DNA from: Georgenia satyanarayanai
GTDB lineage: Bacteria; Actinomycetota; Actinomycetes; Actinomycetales; Actinomycetaceae
Reading direction: 5' to 3'
NCBI RefSeq assembly: GCF_009193135.1
Contig: NZ_VUKC01000018.1
Coordinates: 1 to 64,000 of the forward strand
DNA: 64,000 nt
Position numbers and translations under genes: made by a program. Below are positions 11,605 through 22,100 of this stretch, piece by piece. The notes under the pieces were generated by a model, which worked only from the letters and a program-made list of their open reading frames with translations, was not told the origin of the DNA and searched no databases. The stretch's first letter is position 1. Every line of letters starts with the position of its first letter.

Positions 11605-12516
11605 TCAGCCGACGAACGTCGTGAGCAGGAGGTAGCTCGCCGGTGCCGTCATGAGCAGGGAGTCCAACCTGTCGAGGATTCCGCCGTGGCCGGGCAGCAG
11701 CGTGCCCATGTCCTTGAGTCCGAGATCACGCTTGAGGAGCGACTCCGACAGGTCCCCGACGGTGGCGGTGACGACGGCGCCGGCTCCCAGGGCGAGCCCC
11801 ACCCACCACGGCGCGTCGAGCGCGAGCAGCGCCAGCCCGACACCGACCGCGGCCGCGAGCACGAGGGAGCCACCGGCCCCCTCCCACGACTTCTTCGGGC
11901 TGATCGAGGGCGCCATCGGGTGGCGACCGACGAGGACACCGGCGACGTAACCGCCGGTGTCGTTGGCGACGGCGCACAGCACGAGCGTGAGGACCAGCCA
12001 GGGCCCGCGGTCCTCGGTGAGGAGGAGGACCGCGAAGCCGGCGAGGAAGGAGACGTAGGCCGAGGCGAGGACGCCGGCGCAGGCGTCGCGCACGGCGGCG
12101 GGCCCACCGCCGTCGAGCACCCGCCACACGAGCACGCCGCCGGCGGTGAGGAAGAACGCGACGAGCATGGCGCTCGGCCCGGCGGTGTAGGCCGAGACGA
12201 GGATCCCGGCGTTGCCGACCCACAGCGGCAGGAGCGGCACGACGACCCCGCGGGTGCCGACGGCGCGCGCGAACTCCCACAGCGCCCCGCTCGTGGCGAG
12301 CAGCGCGAGCACGACGAACGCCTCCTCGCGCACGAACAGGCACAGGAGGAGCAGGCCGAGCAGGCCCAGGCCGACCGCGATCGCCGCGGGGAGATTGCGT
12401 CCCGCACGGCTGGCCGGCTTGGGCGGCGCCTGGGTCACGATGGCGCGCCGCGCACCCTCCTGGATCTCGCGGATCTGGCGGCGGGTGAGCGGCGGGTCAC
12501 CGCCGGTGGTGCTCAC
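11605..12516 (-). CDS. cdsA: Phosphatidate cytidylyltransferase
   Basis: Makes CDP-diacylglycerol from phosphatidic acid and CTP at the membrane. The 303-residue protein has a soluble N-terminal tail of about 45 residues, several membrane helices, SPKKSWEGAGGS, and the CDS signature SLLKRDLGLKDMGTLLPGHGG ending in DRLDS near the C terminus. The GTG start follows the frr stop directly (TGAGTG, no gap). Confidence 0.96.
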   Translation of the reverse strand: MSTTGGDPPLTRRQIREIQEGARRAIVTQAPPKPASRAGRNLPAAIAVGLGLLGLLLLCLFVREEAFVVLALLATSGALWEFARAVGTRGVVVPLLPLWVGNAGILVSAYTAGPSAMLVAFFLTAGGVLVWRVLDGGGPAAVRDACAGVLASAYVSFLAGFAVLLLTEDRGPWLVLTLVLCAVANDTGGYVAGVLVGRHPMAPSISPKKSWEGAGGSLVLAAAVGVGLALLALDAPWWVGLALGAGAVVTATVGDLSESLLKRDLGLKDMGTLLPGHGGILDRLDSLLMTAPASYLLLTTFVG

Positions 12517-13074
12517 TCAGACCTCGAGGAGCTCTCGTTCCTTGCCGGCGAGGAGCTCGTCGACGGCGTCGACGCGCTTCTTCGTCAACCCCTCGAGCTC
12601 CTTCTCGGCGCGGTCGACCTCGTCCTCGCCGGCGTCGCCGTCCTTCTTCATCCGGTCGAGCTCGTCCTTGGTCTTGCGGCGGACGTTGCGGATGGAGATG
12701 CGCGCGTCCTCGGCCTTGGTCTTGGCCAGCTTGACGTAGTCGCGGCGGCGCTCCTCGGTGAGGGCGGGCAGCGCCACACGGATGACGTTGCCGTCGTCGG
12801 TCGGGTTGACGCCCAGGTCGGACTCCCGCAGCGCCTTGATGACCGCGTTGGACGCGCCGCGGTCGTAGGGCTGGATGAGGACGGTGCGCGCCTCGGGGAT
12901 GGTGAGGGAGCCGAGCTGCTGCAGCGGCGTGGGCGCCCCGTAGTAGTCGACGAGGATCTTGGAGAACATCCCCGCGTTGGCCCTGCCGGTGCGGATCGCG
13001 GCGAAGTCCTCGCCGGCCACCTCGACAGCCTTGTCCATCTTCTCCTCGGCCTCGAGGAGGATCTCGTCGATCAC
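12517..13074 (-). CDS. frr: Ribosome recycling factor
   Basis: Splits the post-termination ribosome together with EF-G. The 185-residue product has the canonical length and sequence ([50 protein letters not shown]). Its GTG start overlaps the pyrH stop as GTGA. The pair is conserved throughout bacteria. Confidence 0.98.
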   Translation of the reverse strand: MIDEILLEAEEKMDKAVEVAGEDFAAIRTGRANAGMFSKILVDYYGAPTPLQQLGSLTIPEARTVLIQPYDRGASNAVIKALRESDLGVNPTDDGNVIRVALPALTEERRRDYVKLAKTKAEDARISIRNVRRKTKDELDRMKKDGDAGEDEVDRAEKELEGLTKKRVDAVDELLAGKERELLEV

Positions 13075-13862
13075 CGTGTCTCCTTCATGTCGTCTGCTGC
13101 CGCGGGGGTGTCGCCACCGCCGTCGACCGTCACCAGTGTGCCGATCTTCTCACCCAGCAGCGCCCGCGTGACGTTGCCGGGGGTGGTCATGCCGAACACA
13201 CGCATGGTCAGGCCGTTGTCCATGCACAGGGAGAAGGCGGCGGCGTCGACCACCCGCAGGCCCTGGCGCAGCGCGTCGCCGTAGGTCACGTGGTCCAGGC
13301 GGGTGGCCGTCGGGTCGAGGTTCGGGTCGGCGGTGTACACGCCGTCGACACCGTTCTTGCCCACGAGCACCTCGTCGCAGTGGGTCTCGAGGGCGCGCTG
13401 GGCGGAGACCGTGTCGGTGGAGAAGTAGGGCATGCCCGCGCCGGCGCCGAAGATGACGACGCGGCCCTTCTCGAGGTGCCGGACGGCGCGCAGCGGGATG
13501 TAGGGCTCGGCGACCTGACCCATCGTGATGGCGGTCTGCACGCGGGTGCGCACGCCGGCCTGCTCGAGGAAGTCCTGGAGCGCCAGGGCGTTCATCACGG
13601 TGCCCAGCATGCCCATGTAGTCGGCGCGGGAGCGGTCCAGGCCCCGCTGGGAGAGCTCCGCGCCGCGGAAGAAGTTGCCGCCGCCCACGACGATGGCGAT
13701 CTGCACGCCGGCCGCGTTGGCCTCGGCGATCTGCTTGGCGACGCCGGCCACGACGTCCGCGTCGAGGCCGATGGCGCCGCCGCCGAAGACCTCACCGGAC
13801 AGCTTGAGGAGGACGCGGCGGGGCGAGGACCCACCCGCGGGCGTGTCGGACGAGACGTTCAT
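13071..13862 (-). CDS. pyrH: UMP kinase
   Basis: Phosphorylates UMP to UDP. The 263-residue protein has the amino-acid kinase fold: [13 protein letters not shown], the glycine-rich [31 protein letters not shown] and [15 protein letters not shown]. Preceded by GGAGG. A strong hairpin (13888-13919) separates it from tsf, so its expression may be only partly linked to rpsB-tsf. Confidence 0.97.
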   Translation of the reverse strand: MNVSSDTPAGGSSPRRVLLKLSGEVFGGGAIGLDADVVAGVAKQIAEANAAGVQIAIVVGGGNFFRGAELSQRGLDRSRADYMGMLGTVMNALALQDFLEQAGVRTRVQTAITMGQVAEPYIPLRAVRHLEKGRVVIFGAGAGMPYFSTDTVSAQRALETHCDEVLVGKNGVDGVYTADPNLDPTATRLDHVTYGDALRQGLRVVDAAAFSLCMDNGLTMRVFGMTTPGNVTRALLGEKIGTLVTVDGGGDTPAAADDMKETR

Positions 13863-13887
13863 GCAGACCTCCGGGAGATGGTGTGCG

Positions 13888-13919
13888 GGTGGCCCCGGCC
13901 CGTACGGGCCGGGGCCACC
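13888..13919 (-). terminator. 32-nt perfect palindrome between tsf and pyrH
   Basis: A perfect self-complementary stretch centred on CGTACG, arms GGTGGCCCCGGCCC and its complement, beginning 15 nt after the tsf stop. No U-run follows on the minus strand. Actinobacterial terminators often lack a U-run, so this is a likely terminator or attenuator reducing read-through from rpsB-tsf into pyrH-frr. Confidence 0.65.
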
Positions 13920-13933
13920 GGACGACGTGTGTG

Positions 13934-14773
13934 TCAGGCGCCGACGCGGAACCGGACGAAACCGGTCAGCGTGCCACCAGCACCCTCGACGACCTTGCCG
14001 ACCGTGGTCTTCGGGTCGCGGGCGTAGGCCTGGTCGAGGAGCACGGTCTCCTTGAAGAAGCCGTTCATGCGGCCCTCGACGATCTTCGGGAGCGCGGCCT
14101 CGGGCTTGCCCTCGTTGCGGGAGGTCTCCTCGGCGATACGACGCTCGTTGGCGACGACGTCCGCGGGCACCTCGTCACGGGTGAGGAACTGCGGGCTGTA
14201 GGCCGCGATGTGCATCGCGACGTCGCGCGCGACCTCGGCGCCGGCGGCGTCCGTGGCGACAAGGACGCCGACCTGCGGGGGCAGGTCCTTGGCGGTGCGG
14301 TGGAGGTAGTGCGCCACCTTCGCGCCGGAGAGGCGGGCCACGCGACGCACGACGAGCTTCTCGCCGAGGGTGGCGGCGTGCTCGTCGACGAGGGCGCCGA
14401 CGGTGCTGTCACCGACGGGGGCCGCGAGGAGGGCCTCGACGTCGGCCGCGCCGGAGGCGACGGCGGCCGCGAGGACCTGCTCGGCGAGGGTGATGAAGAC
14501 CTGGTTCTTCGCGACGAAGTCCGTCTCGGAGTTGAGCTCGACCATGACACCGGTCTCGCCCTCGCCGTCGGCGACGACCTCGACGGCGACGAGGCCGTCG
14601 GAGGCCGCGCGGCCCTCACGCTTGGCCACGCCCTTCAGGCCCTTGACGCGGATGATCTCGATGGCCTTGTCGGCGTCGCCGTCGGCCTCGTCCAGCGCCT
14701 TCTTGACGTCCATCATGCCGGCGCCGGTCTTCTCACGCAGCGCCTTGATGTCAGCGGCGGTGTAGTTCGCCAT
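13934..14773 (-). CDS. tsf: Elongation factor Ts
   Basis: Guanine-nucleotide exchange factor for EF-Tu. The 279-residue protein has the N-terminal UBA-like domain ([19 protein letters not shown]), the core signature [15 protein letters not shown], and the C-terminal dimerisation region. SD GAGGAG before the ATG. Lies 28 nt downstream of rpsB, the usual two-gene operon. Confidence 0.98.
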   Translation of the reverse strand: MANYTAADIKALREKTGAGMMDVKKALDEADGDADKAIEIIRVKGLKGVAKREGRAASDGLVAVEVVADGEGETGVMVELNSETDFVAKNQVFITLAEQVLAAAVASGAADVEALLAAPVGDSTVGALVDEHAATLGEKLVVRRVARLSGAKVAHYLHRTAKDLPPQVGVLVATDAAGAEVARDVAMHIAAYSPQFLTRDEVPADVVANERRIAEETSRNEGKPEAALPKIVEGRMNGFFKETVLLDQAYARDPKTTVGKVVEGAGGTLTGFVRFRVGA

Positions 14774-14801
14774 GTGTGTGTCTCCTCGGAGGTAGCGGGG
14801 A

Positions 14802-15809
<1,008 letters not shown>

Positions 15810-16087
15810 GGCTCGTCCTTTCCGGTGCGGGTGCTCCGCACGTCGGGCGAACAGGCGCGGGCGTGCCGCTGCCTGGTCCGCTACTCGGTTGTCTCAGTGG
15901 TCGACCGGGCGGTCGCCACTCCTGGTGCTCACGACTGCCGGCACCCGCCTGGGCGGGACCGCGCCGGCTGCCTCGCGTCGCTGGGTCCGAAGGACTGCGA
16001 GCGCGACATGTGGGCACGCGATGTCAACCAGATCGCTCCGGCTGCGGGGCCAACTCTACCGCACCCCCGCCAGCCCCCCTGTCGCCG
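15810..16087. other. Intergenic region upstream of rpsB
   Basis: Together with the repeat array to its right this forms a gap of almost 490 bases between divergent rpsB and the M23 gene. It must hold the rpsB promoter and a leader of up to about 200 nt. On the minus strand a perfect TTGACA lies at 16027-16022, but no good -10 follows at normal spacing, so no promoter is called. No ORF here has a credible product. Confidence 0.5.
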
Positions 16088-16195
16088 ACAGCCGACTTAC
16101 CGCCCACAGCCGACTTACCAACGACAGCCGACTTACCGCCGACAGTCGACCTACCGCCCACAGCCGACCTACCGCCCACAGCCGAGTTGCCGCTG
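16088..16195 (-). repeat. 18-bp tandem repeat, six copies (array 1, minus orientation)
   Basis: Six uninterrupted 18-bp units, plus-strand consensus ACAGCCGACTTACCGCCC, starting at 16088, 16106, 16124, 16142, 16160 and 16178. The last unit is the most diverged. The reverse complement corresponds to the units of the arrays at 16935-17078 and 47202-47255. There are no spacers. 18 is a multiple of 3, so all three forward frames stay open and give a meaningless six-residue repeat. Confidence 0.9.
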
Positions 16196-16297
16196 AACGC
16201 TGACGTGGTGGGTCCACCGACTACGGTCGCGGCGCGGCCGTCCCCAGAGCCCGTCAGCGCTCCGACGCGGCGGGTGCGCTTCACAGACGCTAGTGCC

Positions 16298-16894
16298 ATG
16301 GGACTGAGCGGCGGCGCTGTGGGCACAGCAGGCGTGCTCGCCCTCCTCGGTGGCGCGCTTCTCCTCGCCCAGCCATCGGCGCCTGCTCCACCATTTGTCG
16401 CACCTGGCGCCACCGCGTCAGCCGAGGTGGTCCAGTACGAGTGGCCGACCGGCGATCGCGGCGAGGTCGTCCGTCCATTCGCCGCGCCGCCTGAACGCTG
16501 GGCGGCAGGTCACCGCGGCGTCGATCTCGCCCTCCCGGCCGGTGCACATGTACGAGCAGCCGCCGACGGCGTCGTCGCCTTCGCCGGTCGGGTCGCCGGC
16601 CGGGGCGTGGTGTCCGTCGATCACGCCGACGGCGTCCGCACCACTTACGAGCCGGTCACGGCCGCCGCCCGCAGGGGCGAGCAGGTGACGGCGGGACAGC
16701 TGCTCGGTGCCCTCGAGCCGCTCGGCCACCACTGCTCGGAGTCCCCATGCCTCCACTGGGGAGCGCGTCGCGGCCGGGACGTCTATATCGATCCGCTGAC
16801 CCTGCTCTCGGAGAACGTCGTGATCCGGCTGCTTCCCGAACACGGCCGAAGCGGCGAGGCGGTTCACAGGAGCCACACCGGTAGAGGTGAATGA
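16298..16894 (+). CDS. M23-type (LytM-like) peptidase domain protein, secreted
   Basis: A 198-residue protein with an N-terminal hydrophobic segment (about 5-30, Sec signal or anchor) and an M23/LytM domain (60-165). The first zinc ligands are in HRGVDLALPAG (H and D). The usual HxH motif appears as CLHW within HCSESPCLHWGARRG: the distal zinc-binding His is kept, but the proximal catalytic His is Cys. Such proteins next to rpsB are frequent in actinobacteria and may bind rather than cut peptidoglycan. The start is uncertain: in-frame GTGs at 16274 and 16205/16208 would extend it, and no SD is clear. It is the only plus-strand gene in the first 56 kb. Confidence 0.75.
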   Translation: MGLSGGAVGTAGVLALLGGALLLAQPSAPAPPFVAPGATASAEVVQYEWPTGDRGEVVRPFAAPPERWAAGHRGVDLALPAGAHVRAAADGVVAFAGRVAGRGVVSVDHADGVRTTYEPVTAAARRGEQVTAGQLLGALEPLGHHCSESPCLHWGARRGRDVYIDPLTLLSENVVIRLLPEHGRSGEAVHRSHTGRGE

Positions 16895-16934
16895 GTTCCG
16901 GATCGGCTGCCCGTCACAACCAAGTCTCGGTCAT

Positions 16935-17078
16935 CACTCGGCTGTCGACGGGAAGCCGGCTCTCGGCAACAAGTCGGCTCTCGGCGACAAGTCGACTCTC
17001 GGCAACAAGTCGGCTCTCGGCGACAAGTCGGCTCTCGGCGGGAAGTCGGCTGTCGGCGGGAAGTCGGCTGTCGGCGAC
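16935..17078 (+). repeat. 18-bp tandem repeat, eight copies (array 2, plus orientation)
   Basis: Eight 18-bp units start at 16935, 16953, 16971, 16989, 17007, 17025, 17043 and 17061; consensus AAGTCGGCTCTCGGCGAC, with CTG/CTC and GAC/GGG/AAC variants. The first unit is diverged, and a further decayed unit may precede it. The array lies between the convergent M23 gene and xerC, in inverted orientation to array 1. Confidence 0.9.
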
Positions 17079-17098
17079 CGGGGGGAGGACCGGGCGGG

Positions 17099-18049
17099 TC
17101 AGGCGCGGGGGTGGGCCTGGGAGTAGGCGGCCCGGAGGCGCTCGGGGGTCACGTGGGTGTAGCGCTGGGTGGTGGCGAGGGAGGCGTGGCCGAGCACCTC
17201 CTGGACGGTCCGCAGGTCCGAGCCTCCGGCCAGGAGGTGCGTGGCGGCGCTGTGCCGCAGGCCGTGGGGTGCCATGTCCCGCACGCCCGCGAGCGCCGTC
17301 AGGCGGTGCACCCGCTCGCGCACCGCCCGCACACCCAGCCGCCCACCGCGGGAACCGAGGAAGAGGGCCGGCGGCGACGTCGACACCGCGAGCTGCGGAC
17401 GGCCCCGCTCGAGCCACTCCCCCAGGGCACGGTCGGCCGGGACACCGAAGGGCACGACCCGTTCGGCACCGCCCTTGCCGAGGACCCGCACGGTCCGCTC
17501 GCGGCGGTCGACGGCGGTGACGTCGATGCCGACGAGCTCGGCGACCCGGACCCCGGTCGCGTAGAGCATCTCGAGGACGGCCCAGTCACGCAGGTGGGCC
17601 GGGTCGCCGTCGTCGGCCACCTGGGCGGCGAGGTCGAGCAGCACCGTCGCCTCGTCCACGGCGAGCACCTGCGGCACCCGCTTGTCGGCCCGCGGGCTCT
17701 GCAGGCGGACGCCGACGTCCTCGGCCAGGTGTCCCTGACGCACCGCCCACGTGCAGAAGGTGCGCGCGGCCGCCGAGCGGCGCGCGAGCGTCGACCGCGA
17801 GCGCCCCTCGCGGGCCTGCCCGGCGAGCCACGCGCGCAGGGCGGTGAGGTCGAGGCGGGCGAGGTCGACGTCGTCGTCGTGGTTGCGCAGCGTGTCGAGA
17901 AGGGAGCGGATGTCGGAGAGGTAAGCGCGCACCGTGTGCTCCGACAGTCCCCGCTGCAGGGCGAGGTGGCGCCCGAAGGCGTCGAGGAGCGCGGCGGAGT
18001 CGGGCACGCGCTCACCGTCGCGCGTCCCGGCGGTGAGGACAAGCCTCAC
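17099..18049 (-). CDS. xerC: Tyrosine recombinase XerC
   Basis: Resolves chromosome dimers at dif with XerD. The 316-residue protein has a SAM-like N-terminal domain ([20 protein letters not shown]) and the catalytic domain with Arg in [11 protein letters not shown], the [12 protein letters not shown] motif (H-x-x-R), [15 protein letters not shown] and the nucleophile Tyr in QRYTHV. The GTG at 18049 gives the longest plausible product; a GTG at 18007 ([11 protein letters not shown]) with a GGTGAG upstream is a good alternative. Convergent with the M23 gene across repeat array 2. Confidence 0.93.
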   Translation of the reverse strand: MRLVLTAGTRDGERVPDSAALLDAFGRHLALQRGLSEHTVRAYLSDIRSLLDTLRNHDDDVDLARLDLTALRAWLAGQAREGRSRSTLARRSAAARTFCTWAVRQGHLAEDVGVRLQSPRADKRVPQVLAVDEATVLLDLAAQVADDGDPAHLRDWAVLEMLYATGVRVAELVGIDVTAVDRRERTVRVLGKGGAERVVPFGVPADRALGEWLERGRPQLAVSTSPPALFLGSRGGRLGVRAVRERVHRLTALAGVRDMAPHGLRHSAATHLLAGGSDLRTVQEVLGHASLATTQRYTHVTPERLRAAYSQAHPRA

Positions 18050-18066
18050 CGCCGGGCGCGTCGCGC

Positions 18067-19272
18067 TCAGCGGATGGAGCCGTGGGCGTCGATGACGTAC
18101 TTCTTCGCCGCGCCCTTGTCGAACTCCTCGTACCCGCGCGGTGCGTCGTCGAGGCCGATGACCTCGGCGTTGACGGCCTTGGCGATGTGGATCCTGTCGT
18201 TGAGGATCGCCTGCATGAGGCCGCGGTGGTACTTCATCACCGGCGTCTGTCCGGTGACGAAGGTGAGTGCCTTCGCCCAGCCGGTCCCGAAGTCCATCGA
18301 CAGGGCGCCGCGCTGGGCCGCCTCGTCGACGCCGCCGGGGTCGCCCGTGACGTAGAGGCCGGGGATGCCGACCGATGCGCCGGCAGAGGCCACCCGCATC
18401 ACGCTGTTGAGCACGGTCGCCGGGGCTTCCTTGCCGCTGTGGCCCATCGCCTCGAAGCCGACGGCGTCCACGGCGGCGTCGACCTCGGGGACCTTGAGCA
18501 GGTCCTCGATCTGCTCGTGCGGCTCGCCCTTGCTGAGGTCGATCGTCTCGCACCCGAAGCTCCTGGCCTGGGCGAGACGCTCGGTGTTGAAGTCGCCGAC
18601 GACGACGACGGCCGCGCCGAGGAGCTGCGCCGAGGCCGCCGCGGCGAGCCCGACCGGCCCCGCTCCCGCGATGTAGACCGTCGAGCCGGTCCCGACCTTC
18701 GCGCTCACCGCGCCGTGGTACCCGGTGGGCAGGATGTCGGAGAGCATCGCGAGGTCGAGGATCTTCTCCATCGCCTGGTCCCTGTCCGGGAAGACGAGGG
18801 CGTTCCAGTCCGCGTAGGGCACGAGGACGTACTCGGCCTGCCCGCCGACCCACCCGCCCATGTCCACGTAGCCGTACGCGCTGCCGGGCCGGTCGGGGTT
18901 CACGTTGAGACAGATCTCGGTGCGCCGCTTCTTGCAGTTGACGCAGCGGCCGCAGGAGATGTTGAACGGAACGGAGACGAGGTCCCCCTTCTTGACGAAC
19001 TCGACGTCGCGTCCGACCTCGACGACCTCACCGGTGATCTCGTGGCCGAGGACGAGGTCGCTGGGCGCGGTCGTGCGACCCCGGACCATGTGCTGGTCGG
19101 AGCCGCAGATGTTGGTGGCGACGGTCTTGAGGATGACGCCGTGGTGCACCTGCCGTCCCACGTTCGCCGGGTTGACGCCCGGTCCGTCCTGCAGTTCGAA
19201 GGTCGGGTAGGCCGTGTCGATGACCTCGACCTTGCCCGGGCCCTTGTAGGCGACTGCTCGGTTTCCTGCCAT
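18067..19272 (-). CDS. fdhA: Glutathione-independent formaldehyde dehydrogenase (FdhA-like, zinc MDR)
   Basis: A 401-residue zinc-dependent medium-chain dehydrogenase closely resembling Pseudomonas putida formaldehyde dehydrogenase, which oxidises formaldehyde with NAD without glutathione. Shared landmarks are [36 protein letters not shown], the structural-zinc cysteines [49 protein letters not shown] and the Rossmann motif [14 protein letters not shown] with GGAGGGG upstream. It sits between xerC and dprA, which are usually near each other, so it looks like an insertion. A CRP-like palindrome lies about 104 nt upstream. Confidence 0.9.
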   Translation of the reverse strand: MAGNRAVAYKGPGKVEVIDTAYPTFELQDGPGVNPANVGRQVHHGVILKTVATNICGSDQHMVRGRTTAPSDLVLGHEITGEVVEVGRDVEFVKKGDLVSVPFNISCGRCVNCKKRRTEICLNVNPDRPGSAYGYVDMGGWVGGQAEYVLVPYADWNALVFPDRDQAMEKILDLAMLSDILPTGYHGAVSAKVGTGSTVYIAGAGPVGLAAAASAQLLGAAVVVVGDFNTERLAQARSFGCETIDLSKGEPHEQIEDLLKVPEVDAAVDAVGFEAMGHSGKEAPATVLNSVMRVASAGASVGIPGLYVTGDPGGVDEAAQRGALSMDFGTGWAKALTFVTGQTPVMKYHRGLMQAILNDRIHIAKAVNAEVIGLDDAPRGYEEFDKGAAKKYVIDAHGSIR

Positions 19273-19375
19273 GTTCCTGCCCCTCCGTGCGATCCGCCGG
19301 CCGCGGGCGCGTCCTCGCGCGTCGGGTGTGCAGCGGCCGGTACGACGGCCTCGTCGTCCCACCACGTTACCTCAC

Positions 19376-19391
19376 TGTGACGTGGCTCACA
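19376..19391 (-). promoter_or_regulatory. CRP/GlxR-like site upstream of fdhA
   Basis: TGTGACGTGGCTCACA is a perfect TGTGA-N6-TCACA, the consensus for CRP-family regulators (CRP, GlxR, Cmr). It overlaps the end of dprA and lies 104-119 nt upstream of the fdhA ATG. A TAACGT at 19369-19364 could be a -10; in that case the site would overlap the promoter. The match is seen directly; the regulator is inferred. Confidence 0.55.
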
Positions 19392-20571
19392 TAGGCCTGA
19401 CGGTCCGGCGCCAGCCGCTGCCGCTGCGCTCGGCGTGGCCGCTGAGCTCGAGGCGCCCGACGCCGGCCCGCACCTCCCGCTCGCTCAGCCCGGCCGCGCG
19501 CGCCAGGCTCGCGAGGGTGGCCCCGGACCTCACCGGCAAGGCGTCGAGCACGCGGGCCCCGAGCGGGTCGAGCCCGTCGAGCAGCCCGGGCTGCACCACC
19601 CGGTCGGGGGCGAGGTCCTCCCCGCTGGGCGCGAGGAGCTCGAGGACGTCGGCGGCGTCGGTGACGCACACAGCGCCACGGTCCCGCAGGAGGCGGTGGC
19701 AGCCGGCGGAGGCCATCGAGGTCACCGGCCCCGGTACGGCGGCCACCGGGCGCAGGAGCTCCTCGGCGTGCCGGGCGGTGCTGAGTGCTCCGGAGCGCCA
19801 CCCCGCCTCGACGACGACGCACACCCGCCCGAGTGCCGCGATGAGCCGGTTGCGCTCGAGGAAGCGGTGGCGGCCCGGCGACGAGCCCGGCGCCGGCTCG
19901 GCAAGGACGACGCCCTCGTCCATGACCGCCTCGAGCAGGCGGGTGTTGCCCGCCGGGTAGAGACGGTCCACTCCCCCGGCGAGCACCGCCCACGTGAGGC
20001 CGTTGGCGCTGAGCGCTCCGCGGTGCGCCGCCGCGTCGATGCCGTAGGCGCCGCCCGACACGACGACGACGCCCCGCCCGGCCAGCTCGATGGCCAGCTG
20101 CGCCGCGATGGTCTCCCCGTACCTGGTGCTCGCGCGCATCCCGACGATCGCCGCCGCCGGGCGCGCGCCGTCCAGGCGCCCGTTGCCCCGTACCCACAGG
20201 GCCGCCGGTGCCCGTTCGCCGAGGTCGGCGAGCGTGGCGGGCCACTCGTCGTCGCCCGGCAGGAGGAGACGGCCGCCCACGGCGTCGAGCATGCCGAGCT
20301 CCCGGCGGATGTCGAGGTTCTTGAGGCGCGGCCCCCACCGGTCCACGGCCTTCTGCCAGTCGGCGGCGGTGACGGCGTCCTCCGCGCGGACCCCGCCGGG
20401 CGGGACCGGTGTGCTCGACCGGCGCCGGACGTGCCAGAGCCACTCGAGGGCGGGGCCGGGTCCCAGGCGGACGCGCAGCACACCGGCGACGCGGTCACCG
20501 GGCTCGGCGACCCGGGTCCACGCCGCGGCGGCGAGGCGCGTGTCGGTGAGGTCGAAGGGCGGCTCAGGCAC
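19387..20571 (-). CDS. dprA: DNA-processing protein DprA
   Basis: Single-strand DNA-binding RecA loader used in natural transformation. The 394-residue protein has the Rossmann-like core AIVGMRASTRYG, VSGGAYGIDAAAHRGAL, VLAGGVDRLYPAGN, FLERNRLIAALG and VVVEAGWRSGALSTARHA, then a C-terminal winged-helix-like domain (320-390). It overlaps comM by 8 bp. The comM-dprA pair is conserved even in bacteria not known to be competent. Confidence 0.95.
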   Translation of the reverse strand: MPEPPFDLTDTRLAAAAWTRVAEPGDRVAGVLRVRLGPGPALEWLWHVRRRSSTPVPPGGVRAEDAVTAADWQKAVDRWGPRLKNLDIRRELGMLDAVGGRLLLPGDDEWPATLADLGERAPAALWVRGNGRLDGARPAAAIVGMRASTRYGETIAAQLAIELAGRGVVVVSGGAYGIDAAAHRGALSANGLTWAVLAGGVDRLYPAGNTRLLEAVMDEGVVLAEPAPGSSPGRHRFLERNRLIAALGRVCVVVEAGWRSGALSTARHAEELLRPVAAVPGPVTSMASAGCHRLLRDRGAVCVTDAADVLELLAPSGEDLAPDRVVQPGLLDGLDPLGARVLDALPVRSGATLASLARAAGLSEREVRAGVGRLELSGHAERSGSGWRRTVRPM

Positions 20572-22099
20572 CGGTGCCTCCTCTGATCCGCAGGCTCATG
20601 GCGGCCCCGACGTCGTCGAGGTCGGGGTGCGGACGCCCGGCGAGGTCGGCGAGCGTCCAGGCGATCTTGAGCACGCGGTCCATCCCGCGCAGGCTCAGCG
20701 CCCCGGAGTCCAGGGCCCGCTCCAGCACCGCACGGGGGCGGGCGCCGAGGCCCTGCTCCGGGGCGCGCAGCCAGGCGCCGGGCACCTCGGCGTTGCTCTG
20801 CCACGGGGTGCCCGCCAGCCGTCGCCGCTGCGCCTCACGCGCCGCGGCGACCCGGGCGGCGACCTCGCGGCTGCTCTCGCCCAGCCCACCGAGGGCCGCA
20901 GAGGCGCGGGTGACCGCGGGGACGTCGATCTGGAGGTCGACGCGGTCGAGCAGGGGCCCGGAGAGCCGCGCGAAGTAGCGGCGCCGCTCCAGCGGGGTGC
21001 ACGTGCAGGCCAGGCCCTTGCCGGTGGCCTTGCCGCAGGGGCAGGGGTTGGCCGCGAGGACGAGCTGGAACCGGGCGGGGTAGCGCGCGGCGCCCCGGGC
21101 GCGGTGGACGACGATCTCCCCGTGCTCGAGCGGCTGGCGCAGCGAGTCGAGCACCCGGCGGGCGAACTCCGGTGCCTCGTCGAGGAGGAGCACCCCGCGG
21201 TGGGCGCGGGAGGCGGCACCGGGCCGCGGCACCCCCGACCCGCCCCCGACGATCGCCTGCGCGGTGGCCGTGTGGTGAGGGTCCTCGAAGGGCGGGCGAC
21301 GCAGCAGGCCCCCGCCGGCGTCGAAGGTGCCGGCCACCGAGTGGATCGCCGTCACCTCCAGGGCGTCGGCATCCTCGAGGTCGGGCAGCAGGCCGGGCAG
21401 GCGCGCGGCGAGCATCGTCTTGCCCGCGCCGGGCGGCCCGACCATGAGGAGGTGGTGGCCTCCGGCGGCCGCCACCTCGAGCGCGAAGCGGGCCTCGTCC
21501 TGCCCGATGACCTCCGCGAGGTCCGGCGGTGTCCCGACCGCGGGCAGGGTGGGCGCCGGTAGCGCCTCGGGCACCGGCACCCCCACCTCCGCGCCGTAGT
21601 CGCGGGCGAGCTCGGCCAGGTGCTGGACACCGCGCACCCGCGCGCCGGGGACCAGGCGCGCCTCGGCGAGGTTGGCGCCGGGCACGACGACGTCGCGCCG
21701 TCCCGCGGCGACGGCGGCGGCCACCGCGGGCAGCACCCCGCGCACGGGGTGGACACGGCCGTCGAGCCCGAGCTCACCGAGGTGGACCGCCCGCCCGGCC
21801 CGCTCGGCTCCGGGCAGACCGTCCGCCCCGAGGCAGGCGACCGCCACGGCGAGGTCGAAGGCGGACCCCGCCTTGGGCAGCGAGGCGGGCGAGAGGTTGA
21901 CGGTGCGCCGCCGCGCGTCCCAGGGCAGGGCGCAGGAGGTCACCGCGGCCCGGACCCGCTCCCGGGCCTCGGACAGTGACGCGTCCGGCAGGCCGACGAG
22001 GATGAAGGCCGGCAGCCCGCTCGCGGCGTGCGCCTCCACCTGGACGAGGTGCCCCTCCACACCCACCAGCGCGACCGACCACGTCCGGGCGAGCCCCAT
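20564..22099 (-). CDS. comM: ComM/YifB family Mg-chelatase-like AAA+ ATPase
   Basis: In competent bacteria ComM is a hexameric helicase promoting branch migration during transformation. The 511-residue protein starts with a Lon-S5-like N-terminal domain (GLPAFILVGLPDASLSEARE), followed by an AAA+ core with Walker A GPPGAGKTMLAARLPGLLP, Walker B RGVLLLDEAPEF, a zinc-like CPCG...C cluster (ANPCPCGKATGKGLACTC), and the C-terminal lid with DLAGRPHPDLDDVGAAMSLR. Adjacent yraN, comM and dprA run as one operon. Confidence 0.95.
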   Translation of the reverse strand: MGLARTWSVALVGVEGHLVQVEAHAASGLPAFILVGLPDASLSEARERVRAAVTSCALPWDARRRTVNLSPASLPKAGSAFDLAVAVACLGADGLPGAERAGRAVHLGELGLDGRVHPVRGVLPAVAAAVAAGRRDVVVPGANLAEARLVPGARVRGVQHLAELARDYGAEVGVPVPEALPAPTLPAVGTPPDLAEVIGQDEARFALEVAAAGGHHLLMVGPPGAGKTMLAARLPGLLPDLEDADALEVTAIHSVAGTFDAGGGLLRRPPFEDPHHTATAQAIVGGGSGVPRPGAASRAHRGVLLLDEAPEFARRVLDSLRQPLEHGEIVVHRARGAARYPARFQLVLAANPCPCGKATGKGLACTCTPLERRRYFARLSGPLLDRVDLQIDVPAVTRASAALGGLGESSREVAARVAAAREAQRRRLAGTPWQSNAEVPGAWLRAPEQGLGARPRAVLERALDSGALSLRGMDRVLKIAWTLADLAGRPHPDLDDVGAAMSLRIRGGTGA

Positions 22100-22100
22100 G

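Noticed and set aside
15863-16297. Extension of the M23 protein back through repeat array 1
   Set aside because: The frame is open only because the repeat unit is 18 bp; the predicted six-residue repeat appears in all frames, and a signal-peptide-like segment begins at 16298.
16088-17078. CRISPR array
   Set aside because: The repeats are only 18 bp and directly adjacent, with no spacers and no cas genes.
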